Assembly: GCF_934295145.1 (NCBI RefSeq)
Contig: NZ_CAKRAS010000065.1
Location: 1 to 14,524 of the forward strand
Direction: 5' to 3'
DNA: 14,524 nucleotides
DNA from: an uncultured Eubacterium sp.
GTDB taxonomy: Bacteria; Bacillota; Clostridia; Lachnospirales; Lachnospiraceae
Positions 14,400 through 14,524 of the stretch are shown here, in pieces; positions within the stretch are counted from its first letter, which is position 1; the number at the start of each line of letters is the position of its first letter. The notes below the pieces were generated by a model. It saw only the letters and a program-made list of their open reading frames with translations. It did no database searches and was not told the DNA's origin. The position numbers and the translations under genes were made by a program.

Positions 14400-14524
14400 G
14401 GGTGGCGTAAATAGCCAATTCTCTTCGTTTTTCTCATTTTTCTTAGCGTAAATCTGCGCATGCAACACAGTGCTTATTATTTCAAGGAATTATGTGCATG
14501 CGTGGTACGCGGTGCCACGGCGTA

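Larger units (their letters stand above)
14159..14524. repeat. Element D: 366-bp near-palindrome running to the window edge
   Basis: The left arm starting TACGCCGTGGCACCGCGT (14159-14176) is matched by ACGCGGTGCCACGGCGTA at 14507-14524. The match continues inwards through ACGCATGCA, ATAATTCCT, GTGTTGCATGCGC and GATTTAC for about 78 bases at roughly 85 percent by eye. About 30 weaker bases follow, and it resumes at TTGGCTAT, CCCTTGACA, AGAACTGCTA and CGACGG. The centre is near 14342. The whole block is thus two inverted copies of a unit of about 180 bp. It may extend past the window end. No gene is supported inside: the frame at 14266-14451 has no ribosome binding site and simply runs through both arms. 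Confidence 0.8.

Noticed and set aside
13948..14451. Short plus-strand open frames over elements C and D
   Set aside because: They run through both arms of palindromes, have no ribosome binding site and no recognisable motif.
13951..14524. CRISPR array
   Set aside because: The repeats are inverted, long and nested; there are no evenly spaced direct repeats of 25-40 bases and no cas genes.
14159..14524. Insertion sequence or transposase remnant
   Set aside because: No transposase-like frame is present, and the inverted repeats meet in the middle rather than flanking a gene. A non-autonomous mobile element remains possible and is mentioned as a hypothesis only.

Overview
The window most resembles a chromosomal segment of a strictly anaerobic, low-to-mid GC gut Firmicute, probably Lachnospiraceae. 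The reasons are a pyruvate formate-lyase, ferredoxin-rich NADH-linked redox proteins, a PucR-type regulator, an AraM-type glycerol-1-phosphate dehydrogenase, a YhaO/YhaN-like nuclease pair, strong AGGAGG-type ribosome binding sites and intergenic spaces filled with long palindromes. The taxonomic call is inference from protein style; there is no rRNA or other marker.

Layout. Positions 1-1721 (minus) hold pyruvate formate-lyase, cut at its C-terminal end by the window edge. Its upstream region (1722-2006) carries a proximal promoter overlapping a 17-bp palindrome, an intrinsic terminator, and a second promoter candidate upstream of that terminator. A 204-bp palindromic element (A) follows, just past the end of the next operon. 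Positions 7121 to 2227 (minus) form a three-gene operon: a NuoG-GltD fusion flavoprotein, a NuoF-like iron-sulfur protein whose FMN/NADH motifs have decayed, and a soluble FAD-dependent reductase of the fumarate reductase flavoprotein family. A PucR/CdaR-type regulator (7412-8953, plus) is divergent from this operon and shares a 290-bp control region with it. The simplest reading is a substrate-induced, NADH-fed cytoplasmic reductase: the GltD domain oxidises NAD(P)H, about eight predicted Fe-S clusters on two polypeptides carry electrons, and the FAD subunit reduces an unidentified unsaturated acceptor. Such a system would be an electron sink in fermentation.

The regulator ends at a short palindromic element (B) that looks like a bidirectional terminator against the convergent glycerol-1-phosphate dehydrogenase gene (9144-10424, minus). 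Upstream of that gene lies a branched inverted-repeat element (E, 10577-10745). Then comes a two-gene minus-strand operon for an SbcCD-like pair: a YhaO-type metallophosphoesterase (12651-13826) followed one base later by a short YhaN-like ATPase with two membrane segments inside its coiled coil (10751-12649).

The right end (13827-14524) has no credible gene. It holds element C (204 bp), a relative of A and B, and five bases later a 366-bp near-palindrome (D) that contains two promoter-like sequences facing each other. The most novel signals are (i) the three-subunit reductase with a cofactor-less NuoF module and (ii) the A/B/C repeat family, in which some stems differ between copies yet stay self-complementary while loops and flanking blocks are conserved, as expected for a structured RNA or mobile hairpin family.
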